Shown piece after piece: positions 12,201 to 20,573 of a stretch of 64,000 nucleotides of DNA (the stretch's first letter is position 1; each line of letters starts with the position of its first letter). Under the pieces are notes generated by a model. The model ran no database searches. It saw only the letters and a list, made by a program, of their open reading frames with translations, and had not been told where the DNA came from. The position numbers and the translations under genes are program-made. This DNA comes from Cryptomeria japonica (Eukaryota > Streptophyta > Pinopsida > Cupressales > Cupressaceae): assembly GCF_030272615.1 (NCBI RefSeq), contig NC_081410.1:504856942-504920941 (forward strand), in the 5' to 3' direction.

Positions 12201-12365
12201 ACTGAAATGATATGCGTTTTTGGTCCTGAATCCCAGTTATATGGTTCCATATTCACATACCTTCGCGACAATATCTTACCTCCCGATCTATCGAACAACC
12301 AACGCCGCACTTTCATTCGCCAATCCTCTCGATACGTCATTCTAGCTGATATCCTATACCGATGA
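6216..12365 (+). CDS. gag-pol: Gag-protease-G-patch-RT-RNase H-aRNase H polyprotein (Tat lineage)
   Basis: 2,049-residue frame numbered from the Met at 6216. Residues about 265-390: retrotransposon Gag core (DKYRGRGDPKAHIRQF, AMEWFSQLP). About 530-550: Cys/His knuckle (CEFHKRKGHKTGNC). About 765-860: aspartic protease with LIDGGAGLNIC and ILLGHPW. About 1005-1060: a G-patch (GKGFKILQRFGYDG ... GLGF). About 1405-1600: reverse transcriptase with the catalytic YVDD at 10872-10883. About 1690-1800: a gypsy RNase H whose first catalytic Asp is missing (LYISATPTALG). About 1845-1970: an archaeal-type RNase H with DGS, AEYEAL, GDSQL and AVDAMA, so its D-E-D-D residues are present. The frame ends at a TGA (12363-12365); integrase continues in the same frame. 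The products would form virus-like particles and copy the element RNA in the cytoplasm. Confidence 0.93.
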   Translation: MNPHFNRLVEEIMRRDRQYFLHMMAQSGAKIPHDFDLSQLMESRPSQQTQPNMDQRRPNSGGNRGPNNMMPESPSVLLQKPEIPHTQAQTYDTYLRRPSWKPYADRYAQSHAQGMDQSKQVDTQRHPQNFDTRRPHVKIGGNPMENEMPIEYGIYAQNRYGVPQHEVMPSAPYMPQQYRPPYGHVYDQYHPYMQQAPPQMGVSNMGYATRNQSPPKNNLEQQIRDLQKKMEDMSTSKPTYTMRDICPYPFDKSIPMPPFPAHFVTPKFDKYRGRGDPKAHIRQFFTACIEVAAEETYLMRLFPQSLGDQAMEWFSQLPPGIKSWGDLAEAFIQHFSYNIETDVSVTTLCNTKQKEGESFATFLQRWRNLASRCSCEIPQKQMVEMFTQNVNKAIGYDLRKACLSTFKDVIEKGLATEKVLIEQGVIKIFKENKDDFKGKDKPKFWNKNKNTVNDGVVDANTMRPKFIFLGSSSTNNQVNTQTTSRPRRKYTPLGEPLESVFKKLVANKVITVPDFPPYEPKVKPNWWNDDEYCEFHKRKGHKTGNCHRLKNIVQDLIDIGDIEIEGHSSNQEHEMFKEQFPKHDKGKGKVTDDQANYTRAPYNYDSTINHISMDNHISTITIKNKNPENPSQRPKIVLKGVGSSSESTSECHVTTRRGKITLPGASTKNTNSSSIKPEYDLVEQLGKTPALISILELLRISPAHKAILDKILRDTAVPTDLNVDQFQAMVGYLSVPHSLTFTKADDASISQPHNAPLHVEAFIHKHRIKRVLIDGGAGLNICTLSTIRQLGYSDKAVNSTNQITIKAYDDEECSSKGTVTLPLRIGPVTKDVVCQVLDLDLTYNILLGHPWIYEMRAVPSTYHQCIKFPHNGIEVTVNGDPNPFIYCNNLRSHTETIIPSNREATPSSTYIDPKSLKPLKSKQGELRSKFQDKGMGEYTLNQTMFLRQVMSSPKEYGRPHPNKQISIMILKWDTTTFQRWGELEEENLYKMLYKDVEEDTQDQIIIPCENYGKGFKILQRFGYDGKSPLGLRKEGVMEPLQPELTTRRERSKGLGFLNSKIHNKRTKEALRIKVAEIQQEDYHSTDSNEWEWGSDKSSSDYELTETFREPDEPTKEEEFYKKFRVGQEPTHKDPAQSSFQGPRLKSHRMRTPVPEGATSDDNLDSLAIKTDEESAIDDLDDCLDIPEYNHIFTLHPANSENTKELPLVHPQLIDWDHEGPAQFDTFQNDEAIIDYLGIRDDLPPGDHKAGYTIELNNMAYFGEGVGPSSRKNVKIRTNQGSYGENHTVALSDSKKVKRKDVSEGENVFEAPEDGRLDILPASYEEKSSMLVEETIKTNIGTEEVPHNIFLAQSLTEFERAKFISFFKERQINFAWSYTDMPGLDPDLVMHHLIVKLGAKPVKQKLRKMHPQVALLVKAELEKLLDVGFIRPIDYPEWISNLVPVSKPDRSIRICTDFRDINKACPKDDFPLPNIDFIVDLTAGHEMLSLMDGFSGYNQIRIAPEDQHKTSFTCPWGTFCWNVMPFGLKNAGATYQRAMTTIFHDLMHITVEDYVDDLLGKSIDRDTHLDILLVVFDRLEKYKVRLNPKKCVFGVTSGKLLGFIVSKRGIKADPAKVKAILDMPPPRNISQLRSLQGRLQSIRRFIAQLADKCNPFQHLLHKNIKFKWDENCQQAFQALKDYLLNPPVLMPPIPDQPLLLYISATPTALGALLAQQIPDGKEKAVYYISRTLVGYELNYTPIERACLAVVFASLKLRHYMLTHKTKLIARIDPLKYLLNKATLTGRLAKWAMILSEFDIEYVDRKAIKGQAIADQLADAPMIDDVPLQSEFPDEAILTISHVKPWQLYFDGSYTQHGAGAGILFITPQGDSIPKSYRLSFPCTNNIAEYEALTTGLRIAVQWKIQELRVFGDSQLVIHQATDDYQTKDEKLMPYKQLVDDLKQHFTKIDFEQIPREQNRAVDAMATIASLIDLPQNETCYEFLVDNLLIPSYEITPTEMICVFGPESQLYGSIFTYLRDNILPPDLSNNQRRTFIRQSSRYVILADILYR

Positions 12366-13250
12366 GGTCTAGATGGCACCCTTCTTAGATGTTTAGAGAG
12401 TGACGAAGCTCAGATTGCGTTACGAGAAGTGCATGAAGGGATATGTGGTCCGCATACTAGTGGTCCTACCTTGGCCAAGAAACTCATCAGGACTGGATAT
12501 TACTGGCCTACTATGGAAAAAGACTCATATCAGTTTGTCAAGAAGTGTAGGCAGTGTCAAATTCATGGAGACCTCATACATGCACCAGCACAAGAACTAC
12601 AACCACTTGCATCTCCTTGGCCCTTTTGTCAGTGGGGACTCGATCTCATAGGCAAGATTCACCCTCCTTCTTCCAATGGTCATAAATTCATTATCACAGC
12701 TACAGAGTATTTCACAAAATGGATTGAAGCCGTGCCTCTCACACAAGTTACAGGGAAACAAATCGCTACCTTCATCCTGAACTACATCATTTGCCGATAT
12801 GGTATTCCCACTTCCATTATCACTGATAACGGGCGTCCCTTCAAAAATCAGGATGTTCGTGAACTCTGTGACCGCTTCCATATCTCTCATCGTTTCTCCA
12901 CACCATATTACCCCCAAGGTAATGGCCAAGCTGAGGCGTCTAACAAAAAAATTCTCAAAATCCTTAAAAAGACAGTCGACGACGCTGGCCGTAACTGGCA
13001 TATCCAACTCAATCCTGCACTTTGGGCCTACTGTACAAGTGTCCGCACACCTACAGGAGCTACACCTTACTCACTTGTCTACGGCGCTGAAGCCATCTTG
13101 CCTATTGAGGTCGAGTTACCTTCTTTATGGGTCTCTTTGAGAAACATAATCAACGATGAAGATTACAGGGTCTCTCGCTTACAAGAACTAGAACTGCTGG
13201 AGGAGCGAAGACATACTGCTTTTAATCATCTCAAGGCTTACCAACAATGA
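12366..13250 (+). pseudogene. int: Integrase part of gag-pol, after an in-frame TGA
   Basis: It is in the same frame as 6216-12365 and separated from it only by the TGA. It contains the HHCC zinc domain (HEGICG...H...CRQC) and the DDE catalytic core: D in GLDLIGKI near 12642, D in TDNGRPFKN near 12824, and E in GQAEAS near 12937. The first Met is at 12429, but the natural protein would be released from the polyprotein. A second TGA at 13248-13250 ends this piece. Integrase would insert the DNA copy into the genome. Each TGA is one C-to-T change away from CGA. Confidence 0.9.
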
Positions 13251-13493
13251 ATGAGTCGCAGCTACAATCACAAGGTCAAGCCTCGCACATTTGAGGTAGG
13301 TGACTTAGTCCTCAGAGAAAACCCCAAGAATCAGCAAGACAGAGATAAGAAGGGCAAGTTCGAACCAAACTGGCTTGGTCCTTACATCATCACAGCGGTA
13401 TATGGATCTAGAGCATATCAGCTCTCAACTACAGAAGGTGAGCCCTTGGAGGATCCTATCAACAACATGCACCTTCGCAGGTTCTACACATAA
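13251..13493 (+). pseudogene. int: C-terminal end of integrase, after a second in-frame TGA
   Basis: The frame continues (MSRSYNHKVKPRTFEVGDLVLR ...) into the typical gypsy integrase C-terminal motif, with GKFEPNWLGPYI and a final LRRFYT before TAA. No frameshift exists anywhere from 6033 to 13493; only three TGA codons interrupt it. Confidence 0.88.
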
Positions 13494-13587
13494 TTTTCTG
13501 GAATATCCTAATTCAAAAATGCAAAATTTTTTTTAAAAAAATCAAAAATACAAAAAAAAAAATTATAAAACAAAAAAATCGTTACTT

Positions 13588-13612
13588 GGTGAAAACCTGG
13601 CAAACAGGCGCC
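13588..13612 (+). other. Post-pol hairpin module 1
   Basis: GGTGAAAA, then stem CCTG / loop GCAAA / stem CAGG, then CGCC. It is the first of three modules that share both flanks while the stem bases differ but still pair. Confidence 0.65.
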
Positions 13613-13671
13613 TTGTGACACAAAAAAAATTGAAAAATCAAAAAAAGTAAAGATAAATAATTTCGTCCAAC

Positions 13672-13695
13672 GGTGAAAACCACTTCGGTGGCGCC
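13672..13695 (+). other. Post-pol hairpin module 2
   Basis: GGTGAAAA, then stem CCAC / loop TTCG / stem GTGG, then CGCC. The TTCG loop resembles the stable UUCG tetraloop class, although the closing pair here is C-G from the stem end. Confidence 0.65.
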
Positions 13696-13710
13696 CTGGG
13701 CAAGTACCAT

Positions 13711-13734
13711 GGTGAAAACTGGGTCACTAGCGCC
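13711..13734 (+). other. Post-pol hairpin module 3
   Basis: GGTGAAAA, then stem CTGG / loop GTCA / stem CTAG with one G-U pair, then CGCC. Confidence 0.6.
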
Positions 13735-13739
13735 ATGCG

Positions 13740-15199
13740 TAGAGACTTTGCTCCTCTCTCCTTCAGGATTCTCTTTCATCTTTCACTTTGCACACACTCA
13801 CAACCTATTCATTCACAATAAACTTACCCATTCCCATCATGGCTTGTTATTGATCTACCTAAGATTGGTTAGCCGTCCATAACCCTCCCTTTTCACTCCC
13901 TTTCCATCCATAATAAATCAGATCCTATCTGTGACTACGGCAAATCCTACGTCTAGTGATGGGTGTGGAACTAAGAACATCACATGTTTCGAGGAGTACA
14001 GTTTCTTCTAGCTTCCTTCAAGTCTATCCGCGCACAATCCGCAATAAAGCAGCATTTGCATCGCAGATCCGCAATAAAGTTTCATCTTCTCCGCAATAAA
14101 GTATCAGTTTCATGGATTCAGTCAGTTTCAAATGAGACACAGCAGCAACAATGAGCTTCAACAAAATCAAATCTTTCAACAGACTCAGACAACATATGGT
14201 TCAGTGCTATCTATCCTTTTTGTGAAAGTGAACATTGTGACCACAATCGAATAAGACTTAAACAAGTGACAAGAGACACTAAACTTGAGGACTACAGTGG
14301 ATGTTGGTGTCGAGTCTTGGTTTTCTTTTGATTTTATCTTTTGGTGACATGTCTTTTAGCTTTTCCAAGATGTCTCTGACTAGAGATTCTATCTCCAGGA
14401 TGTCTTTGACTAGAAAGGCGAGGATGGGGTATCGTCACCTATTTTGCATTTGCTGTCTGTGGATTGTCTTTTAGTAATGCTATGACTTGTCCAAGGATAT
14501 GAGGACACTGTGAGTCTAGTATGAACTGGGGCATTCCTTGTTTGTGACTGTCTTACCTCCATGCAAACGGGTACAATGACTTTCTGGGTGAAACATATGC
14601 CTCGATTGTCATAACCTACTTGCCATAATAGAGCTCAATGATGATAACGCACAAGAAGCTCTTTCACGTTCATATCTTCTGTCTTCCATCCCCCTTTCTT
14701 GATTGACTTCCATCGTCCTTCTCGAGTCTGCGTAGCCCGCTATCACATGACTGAGTATAATGACACACCAAAAACATTTGCATTTCATATAGTTACACCT
14801 GCATCACCACATATAAGCATTTCAGATATCACAATTGCATCACATCCTGCATACAACATATGTTAGCACATCTTACATTTTCATCAGGTAAATAATCATT
14901 TGTATTATCATATTCATTTGCATTACATACATTCACATTTGCATCATGCATCACATCTAAAACATAAAAGAACAAAAATATTGCATTGCATCTATCACAT
15001 AAAACATACATCATCGAAGCATACATCACAAAAGGTACACATGCATATAGCTGCCGCAAAAATGGTGAATCATCTCATATATAATCAAATGTGTCATGAT
15101 ACAATGATGTCAAAAGAATCATATGGCTACAAAATCACCCGCAGGTGTCTATAATACAAAAATGGTACATATACTGATACAAAGGGGAGCCCTCTATGG
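13740..15199. other. Spacer between pol and the antisense gene
   Basis: No coding signal. It includes A-rich stretches, CCGCAATAAAG repeated three times near 14037-14101, two copies of a GATGTCT(C/T)TGACTAGA word near 14370-14415, and a CATCACAT-rich part around 14760-15060. It probably holds the 3' ends of both the plus-strand pol RNA and the minus-strand antisense RNA. Confidence 0.5.
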
Positions 15200-17182
15200 C
15201 TATGATGAACTCCCTCCCTCAGAGCCGCTTGGCCTCGACGGACGCTGAGCTATAGATGGACCCGCTCCAGGATCCCCCTGCCTATCTGGTGGTGGTGGAG
15301 GACCCATAACCCCACCACTAGATGCTGGCCTCCTCCGACTCCCTCCCGTAGCCATCGCTGTCCGTGATAGTCTATGGAAGCTCCTCGCCCGCTGATCCGC
15401 TGGCACTGCACCATAGTACAGGTCTCTCTAGTAGCCAATCTCCTCTCCGGCTCGCAAGACATATGCGTAGCCTGCCCCTGCGTCCTCTGCCGCCTGCCTC
15501 CCTGCCCTCAGAGCTGTCTCAGCCTCAGTATATTGCTGGATGGCCTGATCCCTCTCTCGCTCTGTATCCCGGAGCCTGATCCTGAGATGATCCCTCTCCC
15601 GCTCCAACTCCTGGATCTCATTTGCCTGGCCCTGGCAGATCTCTCTCAGCTCTAGCAGCTCATCCTCCTCAGGATCTCCACCCTCAGCCTCTGCCTGTGG
15701 CTCTCCCTCTGCGGGTGCCTATACCTGTGCCTCCCCCTATACCTATCTCAGTGCCTGAATTGGTGCCTGTCTCTGTACATGCCGGGGAACCTGCACCTGT
15801 CTCTGTACCTGTGCCTGTACTGGCACCTGTCTCTGCACCTGTCCCTGCCTCTGTCCCTGTGCTGCTGGTACCTGTAGGGGCACTCCACCTCGCCCCCTCA
15901 CTACCTAGGCTGGTCCCTCCTGTCCTCCCTCCCTCCGAGGTGCCACTCTCCTCTCTCCCACTACTCCCCTCCGCCTCCGTCGGCCCCTACCCCCATCTCC
16001 TCCACCATCATCATCATCATCCCCTCCAACCTCTCCCTCCAGCAGCTCTCCCGGATCTGTCAACCGTGGAAATGAATGCTCTGCCCAATACGCGGAGTAC
16101 TCTGCATCCATGCCTGCATCCTCAACCTCCGACCACATATCCCAGGGTAGGGGTATCATCTCTGTCAGCTGTGTGACAGCCTGATCATACGATAACAATG
16201 GCCCGAACTGTGCCTGATCCCTGACCGTACGGGCATACATGCCCGAGCCTCGCGACATCCTCTGGATCCGGCCGAACTATCTGCCTACCCTGTCAACCAG
16301 CTGTCTCTCCAAAATGTAGGGCGTCCGCCCAATCAGATATCTGCTCCTGAATGTATATGGCAGCTCCAAGGCGTCGTCCTCCCACTCCTCGCACCCCAGG
16401 TACGACCTCCAGATGACTGTGTCAATATCATCTATAACACGCCTCCAATGCTCCAGCCGACCAATCTGAGGCTGTGACGTAATCATATCATAGAGGTGTA
16501 CAAAGCTCTGTCCATGCCCTCTACCTCTGAAGTGAATCGGCCGTGTGATAGGAAGGTGCTCATATGCCCACACCTGTAGGAGTGTCACTCCACAACCCAG
16601 TCCCACTGATCCGTGATAAACGAACTGATGCAGCTCATAGTATAAATGTGCCAAGACACATGGCCCCCATGCATATCTGGTGTGCTCAGTCACCAGTATC
16701 TCCAGTGCTCCTCCCCAACCCACTGCCAACCCCCGTGTAGCTCTGTCAGGACATAAGAACCCACTGATGGCTCCTCCGATCACAGCTGGCAAAGCTAAAC
16801 CTGTCGCGGTCATGGTATCCCATGCCACGTGCCCTGCTCTCATCTCCAACCCGGGATCCTGGAATACCCGTCTCAACGCCTCCCTGTCTCCATCTCGATC
16901 ATATGGAATCAGCTCTCCATCGATCGGTATGTGCAAAATCCTATAGACATCCTCGAGGGTCACTGTCATCTCCCCCATCGGTAAGTGAAACGTGCAAGTC
17001 TCGGAGTGCCATCTCTCCGCCAGCACAGTCAGCAAACCCATGTTTGCCCGAAACTCAGGCACATACAGTACATGTCTGAGGCCCATCTCCTCAATAGCTG
17101 CTCTCTCCTCAAACGACAACTCTGCCCGCAGTCTCTATGTAGACGAGAATCTCTCCCGTGACTCCAACATAGGCAGATACTC
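15200..17182 (-). pseudogene. Antisense PMD gene of the Tat element, exon 2
   Basis: A single minus-strand frame of 661 codons, ending in TAG at 15200-15202. Order along the protein: plant mobile domain (MGLLTVLAERWHSE, GEMTVTLEDVYRIL, HTRYAWGPCVLAHLY, LEHWRRVIDDIDTVIW); an acidic then Arg-rich linker (about 15905-16010); a Q/V-rich repetitive stretch (VQRQVQ, 15740-15900); a coiled coil rich in E/R (LELREICQG ... RERDHLRIRLRDTERER, 15540-15660); and a Pro/Ser-rich tail. Premature TAG codons lie at 17135, 16277, 15905, 15743, 15737, 15719 and 15428 (low coordinate of each). All look like former CAG. The acceptor TTGACTGCAG is at 17183-17192. PMD proteins are known in plants from silencing and genome-stability work and from transposons; what this copy did for the element is not known. 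Confidence 0.82.
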
Positions 17183-17286
17183 CTGCAGTCAAACAATCAA
17201 TCATGTCAGTTATCGTGGCATTCACTATTTATCACACAATGCTACTTGCTATCTAAATGCATATGGTTATCTATCCTAGTGACACT

Positions 17287-17460
17287 CACTGTTCATCACA
17301 AAGTGTTGCTATTTATCCTAGTAGTGCTCCCTGTTCATCACAAAGTACTACGTGTGTGACATTCCCTGTTCATCACAAAGTGTTACTCACATTCGCACTC
17401 CCTGTTCATCACAAAGTGCTGCCTATCCTGGTACTCCCTGTTCATCACAAAGTGCCTTGA
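17287..17460. repeat. Approximately 37-bp tandem repeat, core GTTCATCACAAAGTG
   Basis: The core starts at 17291, 17332, 17367, 17404 and 17440 (spacing 41, 35, 37, 36), with a diverged sixth copy near 17530. Confidence 0.85.
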
Positions 17461-17578
17461 TCTATCCTAGTCTTCCTAGAGGACCTGTTTGAGTGTATCC
17501 TCTCAGCAGCTTATCCAATCGACAGCGTATGTTCATCACAGAACTGCCGATTTGACCTAGAAGACTAAAACCATGCAT

Positions 17579-17858
17579 TTTGACACATAAACGCCCTTTA
17601 AACTCATAAACGCGCTTCTAGACTGCACAAACGCGCTTCTGCGACACAGACGCGCTTTCTGAACACAAACGTGCTTACATTATGCACAAACGTGCCTATG
17701 GAACCTAAATGCGACTTCATGACACAAACGCCTCTACAATACCTAAATGCGCCCGCAATCAACGCAAACGCGATCCCAGGCATAGACGCGCCTGGAACCG
17801 ACACAGATGCGCCTGTTGGACACAGACGCGCCTGGCACTGACACAGACGCGGTTGCAC
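17579..17858 (-). repeat. Mirrored motif array, core CACAGACGC on plus strand
   Basis: About 14 copies of ACACAGACGCG or variants (CACAAACGCG, CACAAACGTG, CTAAATGCG) are spaced 14-24 nt. This is the reverse complement of the leader motif GCGTCTGTG, so in the antisense transcript the motif has the same sense as in the gag-pol leader. Confidence 0.85.
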
Positions 17859-17969
17859 GTTTTTGCATTTTTCTGTACCCTATTCCTAAGCGCATTTATT
17901 GCTACCTACTGAGCATTAATGACAAAAATTGAAATGCGTGAAAGTACGAGGAGGTTTCATGGTACTTAC

Positions 17970-18035
17970 CGGCTCTCCTGCCTCTGCTGGCCTCTGAAAT
18001 CGGCGAACGCGGTCGAATCTGTGAACGAAGGCCAT
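17970..18035 (-). CDS. Antisense PMD gene, first coding exon
   Basis: ATG at 18035-18033 opens 22 codons (MAFVHRFDRVRRFQRPAE...) ending exactly at a strong donor, CCG|GTAAGTACC, at 17970/17969. The exon ends on a codon boundary and exon 2 begins on one (GAG at 17182), so the splice joins the frames correctly. That phase match, with good donor and acceptor, is why I chose this start rather than the longer overlapping frame from 18157. The promoter should lie between here and the 3' LTR, or in the LTR read backwards. Confidence 0.62.
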
Positions 18036-18365
18036 CGCTGCTGACTGCTGCTTCTCTTTTCTCGCTCTGCACTGTGATCTTGTAAGGGTGTGGATGACAA
18101 TGAGGATGTCTTTTGCCCGTGGTCTATCTTATAGCCTATCCTAGCCCTCGCCTTCATTTTCCGAGTCAGTATTCTTCATCCTATGACTTTGTCACTTTAT
18201 TCGGTCAATCCCTTCTAGCCTTTCTTTCTTATCGAGAGATTGTCTTCAATCTTTTCAGACATTTTCATCCAATCTCTCGAGGGGGCATATTATTCCCATA
18301 CTGGGGCAACTTTGTATCAGTTCATCTTATCTTCTTTGAAACAACGCGACAAGCCGCATTGTCTC

Positions 18366-18379
18366 AAAGAGGGGCAAAA
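18366..18379 (+). promoter_or_regulatory. Polypurine tract of the Tat element
   Basis: AAAGAGGGGCAAAA directly abuts the TG of the 3' LTR, the expected site of plus-strand priming. A near match (CAAAGAGGGGCATGA) precedes the LTR-like start at 52509. Confidence 0.85.
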
Positions 18380-19157
18380 TGTAGACACTCAAAATTGTCA
18401 TGTCTAATTAAATAAATATTTTATTTATTTAATTATCTAAGCTTAATTCTTCTATTAATTAAATAAATCTTTATTTATTTAATTAATTCATTTATCCTCT
18501 TCTAGCCTTATTTCTCATTTAAATAAATACATTTATTTATTTAAATTATCATTTTCCTAAATTAAATAAATATCTTATTTATTTAATTATCCTACTTCTT
18601 CTATTAATTAAATAAATCTTTATTTATTTAATTAATTCATTAGCTTTTTCTACCTATGACACATGTCATTCATCTCTTAATTCCTACACTACCTACCCCT
18701 TTCATTATTTTGGTATTTCTTTTACCTACCCTCTAATCCTAGCCGACCTCTCTTTTTACAGCTCTCAATCTTAACCCTCCATTTCATATTGTGTCTTCTA
18801 TTTAAGAAGATGCCTCCTTCATTGTAAAACCCTAATGACTAATGACTGATTTTGGAGTACTTGGCTACACTACGATCCTACTTGCAACCACATTCCGTTC
18901 TTTGTTGAGCTCTTGTGCATATAAAAATCTGAGAGCAAATATATCAAGCAAGATCAATGGAGATAGGAAGAATGGAGATCAAAACCCTATTGGACATGTG
19001 ATGGTATAATCTTTGTGATTTTGAGTTATTTGCATTGTCTTAGGTAATCTTCATATGTTATGGTGGATCTTTGTTCATTGTTAGGCTAGGGTTTAGTGGT
19101 TGGATTCATTTAGCCTTTCAATACTGTTATTATTGTTATCCATTTTCACCATATACA
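18380..19157 (+). repeat. 3' LTR of the Tat element
   Basis: Same length as the 5' LTR and almost identical. The five AT palindromes are repeated at an offset of 15,410 bp, and the TATA-like box is at 18799-18806. The polypurine tract lies directly before it. Confidence 0.95.
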
Positions 19158-19162
19158 AATAT
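19158..19162. repeat. Right target-site duplication AATAT
   Basis: Directly follows the CA end of the 3' LTR and matches 2965-2969. Confidence 0.9.
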
Positions 19163-20380
19163 AACTAAATATTAGTAAGAGAATAATAACTGAGGAAACT
19201 ATCAAGTCTTATAAATAGGACGGTTTCATAAGGTGAATAAGGGTTGAACCCAAGAGATGATCACTACCAAGACATAATATCATGTGTCTCCATCATATTA
19301 AGGGAATGCCTAAAGGAAGGAAGATCTTAAAGATAAGGCCTTGAAGATATCCATCACACTAAGGAGTAAATTAAAGATATTAATAATTGATTCATCAAGA
19401 AGAAGTAACTTCTTCCATACCATTAGCCAATACATTCGAATACAAGTCATATCATTAGAAAGATAGAATTCGAGATGAAGAATACACCATCAAGGCAATG
19501 ATGATCATCGTAACAAGTAAGAAGTACATCTCCATTGGATTATGATGATATGTAGATGATTGCAAGAAACATAAAGATAGTCATAGACAATCAATATTAT
19601 ATGGAAGCTACAATGATCCTAGGACTGTATGCCAGCATCACAATATATACCAAATTTGACTCCCTTTGAATGAATTAATGCGCCAAGCCTTGATGTAGCA
19701 CTGAATATGTAAACTGTAAACAACAGAAAAAAAAAACTTTTTTATCAGTACTAAATCCATCTCAAAGGATATAGAGGACAAACACTCTATAATACTCAAG
19801 CATCTCAAAAAGGGACTAGTCTTAGAATGGAAATAAGCATGAAAACCTTAAATGCAACAAAACAAAAAAATTATCCTTTGGTTGTTGTTTTATATTGGCC
19901 TCCTATAACATAAAAGAAAGTCTACATTAAATACACCACCCTGACATAGGTCTTATAACATTATAAATCCAAAGGTACATAAAACCTGTACTTGACTGGA
20001 TCTACCATAAAATATCTCAAGGAACACCACTAGTTGGTTCCTCAAGGGTAATATAACCAGAACCAGAATTTTCCATGGACACTCAAAACCAGTAACCCAG
20101 GAGCCCAATAAGGTAAGTTTACAAAATGTAGGAATATGCACAAAACAACCTATAGGGTGATGGCATTCTCGAAATTCCCTCAGAACAAGATTGAATGATG
20201 GTTGTTTGGATTTAGCGGCAGAGTTCATTGATGGGTTTTTGTCCATAGTACATGGATGTACTTGACAAATCTTGCACTCGGAAGAAACTAGTAAATTTTG
20301 TCAAGTAATAGGAGGGAATTGGTACAAAGTGCCATGACAATATAACTCATCGATTGAAGTTTGCAGAATTTAGATATTAA
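19163..20380. other. Non-coding stretch right of the Tat element
   Basis: No gene is seen. A TATA-like CTTATAAATAG lies at about 19209-19219. With the Tat insertion removed, this joins 2847-2969, which begins TGTAATGTCCCC, an LTR-like head. The pair may be one older LTR split by the Tat insertion; I cannot find its end. Confidence 0.3.
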
Positions 20381-20573
20381 GTAGATTTAGGATGGGACTA
20401 AAGTGGTTTTTCTGGTGGCACGGAGCTATTCTGATTTTTTGGGAAGGAGTCAGATTTGAATTATTCATAGAAATCCTTGAAATTTCAGGAAACTTCTAGG
20501 GGAAGGTAAGATATTTTAGGCAGGTGTATGTTAAATTTTTTGACAAAGGAGAGGATCATCACAGATTCAAACA

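Larger units (their letters stand above)
17183..17969 (-). other. Intron of the antisense PMD gene, 787 bp, packed with repeats
   Basis: Bounded by GTAAGTACC and TTGACTGCAG on the minus strand. It holds a five-copy 37-bp repeat and the mirrored GCGTCTGTG array described below. Confidence 0.6.
2970..19157 (+). mobile_element. Complete Tat-lineage Ty3/gypsy LTR retrotransposon, 16.2 kb
   Basis: Two 778-bp direct repeats (2970-3747 and 18380-19157) beginning TGTAGACA and ending ATACA are flanked by the 5-bp target duplication AATAT at 2965-2969 and 19158-19162. The internal part has the order leader, gag, protease, G-patch, reverse transcriptase, RNase H, second (archaeal-type) RNase H, integrase, then an antisense gene, then a polypurine tract. 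The second RNase H, and an extra reading frame between pol and the 3' LTR, are hallmarks of the Tat/Ogre lineage. LTR divergence by eye is about 4 substitutions in 778 bp, so insertion is recent. Both coding units carry premature stops, so this copy is not expected to be autonomous. Confidence 0.95.

Noticed and set aside
15374-16176. Proline-rich plus-strand frames opposite the antisense gene
   Set aside because: They are shadows of the Arg/Gln-rich antisense coding sequence in the opposite strand.
17287-17460. Regular repeats with spacers, resembling a CRISPR array
   Set aside because: The 15-nt cores are spaced by partly similar sequence in plant transposon DNA with no cas genes; this is a tandem repeat.
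17966-18157. Longer first exon of the antisense gene in another frame (MKARARIGYK...)
   Set aside because: It would enter exon 2 out of phase, whereas the frame from 18035 joins in phase.
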